From WYEG01 sp049414625 (GTDB lineage Bacteria > Desulfobacterota > Thermodesulfobacteria > Thermodesulfobacteriales > Thermodesulfobacteriaceae): a DNA stretch of 10,880 nt. Of the stretch, positions 8,190-10,880 are shown piece by piece. The stretch covers positions 1 to 10,880 of the forward strand of contig JBMSAU010000046.1 in assembly GCA_049414625.1 (NCBI GenBank), given 5' to 3'. Below the pieces are notes generated by a model. That model did no database searches. It had not been told where the DNA came from and saw only the letters and a list, made by a program, of their open reading frames with translations. How positions within the stretch are numbered: the stretch's first letter is position 1; every line of letters begins with the position of its first letter. The position numbers were made by a program, and so were the translations under genes.

Positions 8190-8204
8190 GTTAAAAAAAG
8201 CATA
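8167..8204 (+). repeat. 19-bp tandem direct repeat in the 5' leader of the 8224 gene
   Basis: TTAAGTTAAAAAAGGCATA (8167-8185) is followed directly by a copy (8186-8204) differing at one base (G to A). It lies between the promoter and the ribosome binding site. It may be a slippage duplication or a paired protein-binding site; nothing else in the sequence decides this. Confidence 0.6.
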
Positions 8205-8223
8205 AAAACTTTGGAGGTAAGCC

Positions 8224-8814
8224 ATGAAAAAGCGTGGAAGGAAACTTAAACCAGCAATTCTTTTTTGGCTCTTCTCCTTTTTCCTTTTCATGAGCTCTAT
8301 TTCCTATGCCCAGGGGAAACCCCAGCCATTCGGTCTAAAGCTTGGTGTTAGCACAAAAGAAGAAACCTTGGAAGTTATCAAGAAAGAAGGGGGCAAGATT
8401 ACAGAAAGTGGATACAAAGTAATAATAGGCGAGATAACAAATCCAAATGTGGAAGGGATAGAGGTTAAGGGGCTTCCTGTGGATAACCTAAGCTATGCAA
8501 CCTTCTGGTTTTTTAAAGGAAAGCTCTATATGATCGTTTATCATTTTCCGCTCTCTATGAATAAAGAGGAGTTTTATGTGCTCTTTGAGCAATTAAGGAA
8601 AAGGTATGGACAACCAAAGAGGTATGTAAAACCAAGGCTTGCCGATGGATTAGCAGTATGGAACTTTGGCGATGTGAGGATGACCTTGTCAGCTCCTTGG
8701 GTTTCATGGAAAATGTATCTTATCTACGAGCATCTACCACTTGCAAAAGAAGTAGAAAAAAGCGATGCTGAGGTCTACCACAGAGAAACCGCAAAACCAA
8801 AGAAAGGATTATAA
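8224..8814 (+). CDS. Secreted or periplasmic protein of unknown function
   Basis: I do not recognise this 196-residue protein. It starts with a clear Sec signal peptide: basic MKKRGRKLK, a hydrophobic core rich in Phe and Leu (about 11-25), and a likely signal peptidase I site SYA/Q after residue 29. The mature part of about 167 residues has no Cys and no transmembrane segment. PFGLKLGVSTKEETLEVIKK near its start, then alternating strands and a helix (NKEEFYVLFEQLRKRYGQP), suggest a small alpha/beta periplasmic domain. ATG 8224 follows GGAGG (8213-8217) by 6 nt. It has its own promoter at 8084-8111 and a leader with a tandem repeat, so it is probably separate from the cmr operon. The C-terminus is Lys-rich. 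Confidence 0.85.
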   Translation: MKKRGRKLKPAILFWLFSFFLFMSSISYAQGKPQPFGLKLGVSTKEETLEVIKKEGGKITESGYKVIIGEITNPNVEGIEVKGLPVDNLSYATFWFFKGKLYMIVYHFPLSMNKEEFYVLFEQLRKRYGQPKRYVKPRLADGLAVWNFGDVRMTLSAPWVSWKMYLIYEHLPLAKEVEKSDAEVYHRETAKPKKGL

Positions 8815-8856
8815 AAAAAACCAATAACCTTAGAGAAGAGGAAGATAAAGAAGAAA

Positions 8857-8887
8857 TTTACAATCGATTTACTTTTTACTGTAAAAT
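8857..8887 (+). promoter_or_regulatory. Possible promoter for the 8919 gene
   Basis: TTTACA (8857-8862) is followed by TAAAAT (8882-8887) at a long spacing of 19 nt, with TG just before the -10. An 11-bp palindrome TTTACTGTAAA (8875-8885) overlaps it. The spacing is not ideal, so the gene may instead be transcribed from the upstream promoter; no terminator is visible between the two genes. Confidence 0.3.
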
Positions 8888-8918
8888 TAAATAAACTGAA
8901 TTAAGGAGGTGTGGTAAA

Positions 8919-9305
8919 ATGGTTAAAAAAGTAGCTCTTGTTATTTTTAGTGTTTTAGCCTTGTTAGGAGCTTTTTTACCAATTGCCTCTGGGGGAAACT
9001 TTTATGTTAATATTTCTCATCTAAAGGGACTAGCCTATCTTTTGTATGCAATTCCTTTAATCTTACTTGTATTGTCAGTTGTGAACATCTATAAAGATGT
9101 CAAATACATTAAAATATGGTTTATTTCAACAAGCATACTTGGACTTCTTATTTTGCTCTATAGCACCGTAGTCAGTATTAATACTATAAACTATATAATT
9201 CGATCAATTCCTTCAGCTAAACCAGGTTTGGGCGCCTATTTAATGGGTTTGGGCTTTTTAGGTGTGTTTGGTCTTAATCTTGTCTCAATAAGAAAAAAGC
9301 AGTAA
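8919..9305 (+). CDS. Small integral membrane protein, four predicted helices, unknown function
   Basis: This 128-residue protein is strongly hydrophobic, with four likely membrane helices at about residues 4-23, 36-55, 63-86 and 102-123. The short charged segment NIYKDVKYIK separates helices 2 and 3, and the tail SIRKKQ is basic, favouring a cytoplasmic C-terminus. The loop SGGNFYVNISH after helix 1 is probably outside. ATG 8919 follows a very strong AAGGAGGT (8903-8910) by 8 nt. It lies 104 nt after the secreted-protein gene and before a hairpin terminator. No known domain or catalytic motif is apparent. Its position beside a type III locus invites, but does not prove, a role as a membrane accessory. 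Confidence 0.8.
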   Translation: MVKKVALVIFSVLALLGAFLPIASGGNFYVNISHLKGLAYLLYAIPLILLVLSVVNIYKDVKYIKIWFISTSILGLLILLYSTVVSINTINYIIRSIPSAKPGLGAYLMGLGFLGVFGLNLVSIRKKQ

Positions 9306-9601
9306 ATTAAAGAAAGAAATAAATTAAATTGAGAGGGAAGGAATAGCATATAGGTGTTAATTACGCAAAATGAAGGAAGGATGTAAGAAAGTTAAAGATT
9401 TCTTTTTGCTTCCTTATTTTTATTTTCTTCTGAAGTCAATTTAAGATAACTCATTAAGAGCTATTGCTTAAGCTAATCTTTTAAGGCAAAAAATCAAAAT
9501 GTTCCATTTAAATCTAACTACTTACTCTATCAGAAAAGAAACCTCAGGACTATTTCCGCACTCGGTTCGCAAGGCTCGCTCTTTGTGTGCAACCCTGTAG
9601 C
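9306..9601. other. Non-coding stretch left of the solitary CRISPR repeat
   Basis: No convincing gene is seen. It holds the terminator hairpin (9373-9425) and then AT-rich DNA with short dyads. The final 50 bases (about 9555-9601) become richer in G and C and include AGGCTCGCT (9572-9580), half of an inverted repeat around the solitary CRISPR repeat, and TGCAAC (9588-9593), which pairs with GTTGCA at the first six bases of that repeat. Confidence 0.5.
9373..9430 (+). terminator. Hairpin and T-rich tract after the membrane-protein gene
   Basis: An outer stem AAGGAAG (9373-9379) / CTTCCTT (9409-9415) encloses an inner stem AAGAAA (9385-9390) / TTTCTT (9399-9404) with an 8-nt loop. The sequence after it is ATTTTTATTTTCTTCT. 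This fits an intrinsic terminator about 70 nt after the stop codon, though the stem is AT-rich and interrupted. Confidence 0.55.
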
Positions 9602-9636
9602 GTTGCAATCCCTTTTTAAGTAGGGCAGGTTTTGAC
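9602..9636 (-). CRISPR. Solitary CRISPR repeat, 713 bp away from the array
   Basis: These 35 bases match the repeat of the array at 10349 onward with only two C-to-T changes (positions 3 and 32). No second repeat lies at spacer distance on either side. It is flanked almost symmetrically by AGGCTCGCT (9572-9580) and its complement AGCGAGCCT (9657-9665), 21 and 20 nt away. It is either the remnant of a longer array whose neighbours were lost or split by an insertion, or a stray copy. Strand is given for the inferred crRNA direction. Confidence 0.85.
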
Positions 9637-9828
9637 GCAAATAAATTTTTTTTAACAGCGAGCCTCAAAGAATATTATATAAAAGTTGATACTATTGAAT
9701 ATATTATGCAAATAGAACCAATTGAACTAGCAAAACTTGCAGGAATTTTATGGGCATTTTCTCAAAATACTTTTCAGCAAGATACCATACAAACTTCAAA
9801 TTTATCTATTTCTAAAGTGGAAACATAA
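9637..9828 (+). pseudogene. C-terminal coding remnant directly after the solitary repeat
   Basis: The frame is open from just after TAG 9598-9600, through the repeat, to TAA 9826-9828. Past the repeat it reads like a real protein, with segments LKEYYIKVDTIEYIMQIEP and ELAKLAGILWAFSQNTFQQ. The only ATG in this part is 9706, with no ribosome binding site, and the first codons are formed by the CRISPR repeat itself. I therefore read it as the 3' end of a gene whose 5' part has been replaced by the repeat and its flank. I do not recognise the family. Confidence 0.3.
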
Positions 9829-9849
9829 AACAAAAAGGTCCAAGCTTTA

Positions 9850-10053
9850 TCAATATATATGTCTCCCATCATCATCGTTATCATGTTTAAGTTTTTCTTC
9901 CCATATAGTAATTATAAAGTAAACAAAACCCAAAAATATTATTAAAAAAATTGCTATAGAAATATAAAATGAACCCTTTTCGTAATCCACAAGAAAGATT
10001 GAAAAGGGGCTTAACAAAAACAAAAGCAAACCAATGTCTTTATACTTTTCCAT
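9850..10053 (-). CDS. Small membrane protein, two predicted helices, unknown function
   Basis: The minus strand encodes 67 residues beginning MEKYKDIGLL, with two hydrophobic helices (about residues 7-22 and 29-50) separated by DYEKGS and a charged tail WEEKLKHDNDDDGRHIY. This alternation of hydrophobic helices and polar loops is typical of a genuine small membrane protein, and the plus-strand frames over it look like shadows. ATG at 10053 is preferred because GGGAG lies 7 nt upstream; a GTG at 10074 would add seven residues. It is divergent from the methyltransferase remnant at 10160. Function unknown. It might be an orphan of a former mobile or defence cassette. Confidence 0.45.
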   Translation of the reverse strand: MEKYKDIGLLLFLLSPFSIFLVDYEKGSFYISIAIFLIIFLGFVYFIITIWEEKLKHDNDDDGRHIY

Positions 10054-10159
10054 CCCCAAACTCCCTAATATCACTACCTCTTTTTGTGTTATTACATATG
10101 TACTCTTTAATAGTAACCAAAAAAATTTCTAAATCTTCCAGCCTCGGTACAAGTTGCAA

Positions 10160-10348
10160 ATGACTTACCTCAAAAACCACCAACTAAATTTTTTCTTCGA
10201 AAACTGTGAAAAATCCTAACTCACAGCATTTTCTCGCTCTATGAATACCTAGCAAAATTTATACCCCAAGTAGTAGCCTTCACACTCAAAAAATACGCCC
10301 ACCCTAAAGCCAAAGTCTTCGACCCATTCGCCGGTTATGGAAGAACAG
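10160..10348 (+). pseudogene. 5' fragment of a DNA amino-methyltransferase gene, cut off at the CRISPR array
   Basis: Frame 1 from 10210 encodes a typical start of an N4/N6 DNA methyltransferase: HSIFSLYEYLAKFIPQ, recalling the YPAKFIPQ element, then a helix and KVFDPFAGYGRTG, the DPFxGxG S-adenosylmethionine-binding motif I (about 10312-10348). Homology-like sequence ends exactly at 10348; the next base is the first base of a CRISPR repeat, so the catalytic part is missing. An N-terminal piece in another frame (ATG 10160, MTYLKNHQLNFFFENCEK, TAA at 10217) would join by a one-base shift within an A5 run at 10209-10213. The gene is broken at least once and probably twice. The piece is much longer than one spacer, so it is a gene remnant, not captured DNA. 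Confidence 0.6.
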
Positions 10349-10880
10349 GTCGCAATCCCTTTCTAAGTAGGGCAGGTTTCGACTCGAATGGCTTCCTGTC
10401 AGGAAAATTGTATTTAAATTAAGGTCGCAATCTCCTTTTAAGTAGGGTAGGTTTTGACAAAATTATAAAAACTATACGAAGTAAACATAAAGAAAGAAAA
10501 AAGATGAGTCGCAATCCCCTTTTAAGTAGGATAGGTTTCGATAAAACTATACGGAGTAAATATAAAGAAGAAAAAAAGATGAGTCGCAATCCCCTTTTAA
10601 GGAGGGCAGGTTTTGACAAAATTATACGGAGTAAATACAAAGAAAGAAAAAAAATGAGTTGCAACCCCTTTTTAAGTAGGGTAGGTTTCGAGACATCTTT
10701 CATAGCCACTCCCTCTTAATTTTTGTCGCAATCCCTTTTTAAGTAGGGCAGGTTTCGACAGTTTACGATGGCGATAAGGGATGGGACAAGCGTCCCAGTC
10801 GCAATCCCTTTTTAAGTAGGGCAGGTTTCGACCAATACTTGCTCCGTCCTTATTAGTGAAGACGGAGTTAAAGTGTCGCA
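10349..10880 (-). CRISPR. CRISPR array, 35-bp repeats, continues past the right edge
   Basis: Repeats lie at 10349-10383, 10424-10458, 10508-10542, 10583-10617, 10658-10692, 10725-10759 and 10798-10832, with the first six bases of another at 10875. On the plus strand they begin GTCGCAATCCC and end GCAGGTTTCGAC. Spacers are 40, 49, 40, 40, 32, 38 and 42 nt. The two right-hand complete repeats are identical while those to the left carry one to four changes each, so the trailer is on the left and the leader beyond the right edge. Minus-strand transcription would put ATTGCGAC at the repeat 3' end as an 8-nt crRNA tag, like the ATTGAAAC/G tags of other type III and I systems, and gives a CCCT/AGGG stem inside the repeat. 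A link to the Cmr operon is likely but not proven. Cas6 is not in the window. Confidence 0.95.
10424..10657. repeat. Tandemly duplicated repeat-spacer units with near-identical spacers
   Basis: The spacers at 10459-10507, 10543-10582 and 10618-10657 are copies of one sequence. Ignoring a 9-nt addition (AAAATTATA) at the start of the first, they are 40 nt long and differ pairwise at 4-5 positions, all of them transitions. With the repeats they form 75-bp units in tandem. They share a purine-rich plus strand, with segments such as TACGGAGTAAATA and a closing ATGA. Unequal recombination or polymerase slippage followed by drift explains them better than separate captures. Confidence 0.85.

Noticed and set aside
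9737..9922. 61-codon plus-strand frame
   Set aside because: Its first half overlaps the better-looking frame of the coding remnant ending at 9828 and its second half is antisense to the small membrane protein.
9969..10163. 64-codon plus-strand frame
   Set aside because: Mostly antisense to the two-helix membrane protein, which has the more protein-like composition and a ribosome binding site.
10309..10348. The sequence left of the first array repeat as another spacer taken from a methyltransferase gene
   Set aside because: The methyltransferase-like sequence extends left to at least 10210, far longer than a spacer, and no repeat lies at its left end.
10419..10709. Minus-strand 96-codon frame with repeated LSKPxLLKRGLR segments
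   Set aside because: It is the translation of CRISPR repeats and duplicated spacers; periodicity follows the 75-bp unit and there is no ribosome binding site.
10504..10719. Plus-strand 71-codon frame over the array
   Set aside because: Same cause: repeat units of a length divisible by three. Kept only as a low-interest finding.

Overview
The window comes from a low-GC prokaryote, most likely a thermophilic bacterium. The proteins are rich in Lys, Glu and Ile, nearly every gene has a strong GGAGG-type ribosome binding site, there is a bacterial-looking -35/-10 promoter, and the main system is a type III-B (Cmr) CRISPR effector of the kind common in thermophiles. I cannot name the phylum from the sequence alone.

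Positions 1-7747 hold a tightly packed plus-strand operon for a type III-B interference complex: (end of an upstream gene, perhaps cmr1)-cmr3-cmr4-cmr5-cmr6-csx3-csx1-cmr2(cas10). Genes overlap or sit a few bases apart. Cmr3-6 are the backbone and capping subunits. Cmr2/Cas10 keeps its HD motif, a four-Cys zinc site and the GGDD cyclase motif, so it should make cyclic oligoadenylate (cOA) when target RNA is bound. Csx1 is the CARF-HEPN RNase that cOA switches on, and Csx3 (Crn3) is a ring nuclease that removes cOA. The operon therefore encodes synthesis, response and shut-off of the second messenger. No cas6, cas1 or cas2 lies in the window.

The most striking observation is in csx1. Its reading frame stops at 4904-4906, before the HEPN active site. 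The missing end, with an R-x4-H motif (RVFFAH), continues in the -1 frame to 5061, four bases before cmr2. The two frames can be joined only within about 16 bases, and that interval contains an A-AAA-AAG heptamer in the phase of the dnaX -1 slippery site. This is either programmed frameshifting (or transcriptional slippage) controlling a toxic RNase, or a one-base deletion by mutation or sequencing error.

Positions 7748-8223 hold no convincing gene but contain a GC-rich, self-complementary element of about 103 bp, a broken short reading frame, a good promoter and a 19-bp tandem repeat. Two small genes of unknown function follow: a secreted protein (8224-8814) and a four-helix membrane protein (8919-9305), then a terminator-like hairpin.

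Positions 9430-10348 look like decayed, rearranged DNA: a solitary CRISPR repeat (9602-9636) flanked by a short inverted repeat, a C-terminal coding remnant, a small minus-strand membrane protein, and the 5' part of a DNA methyltransferase gene cut off exactly where the CRISPR array begins.

From 10349 to the right edge is a CRISPR array with 35-bp repeats, seven complete and one partial. Repeats are degenerate on the left and identical on the right, so the left is the old (trailer) end, the leader lies beyond the right edge, and the array is probably transcribed on the minus strand with an 8-nt crRNA tag AUUGCGAC. Three consecutive spacers are diverged copies of one another.
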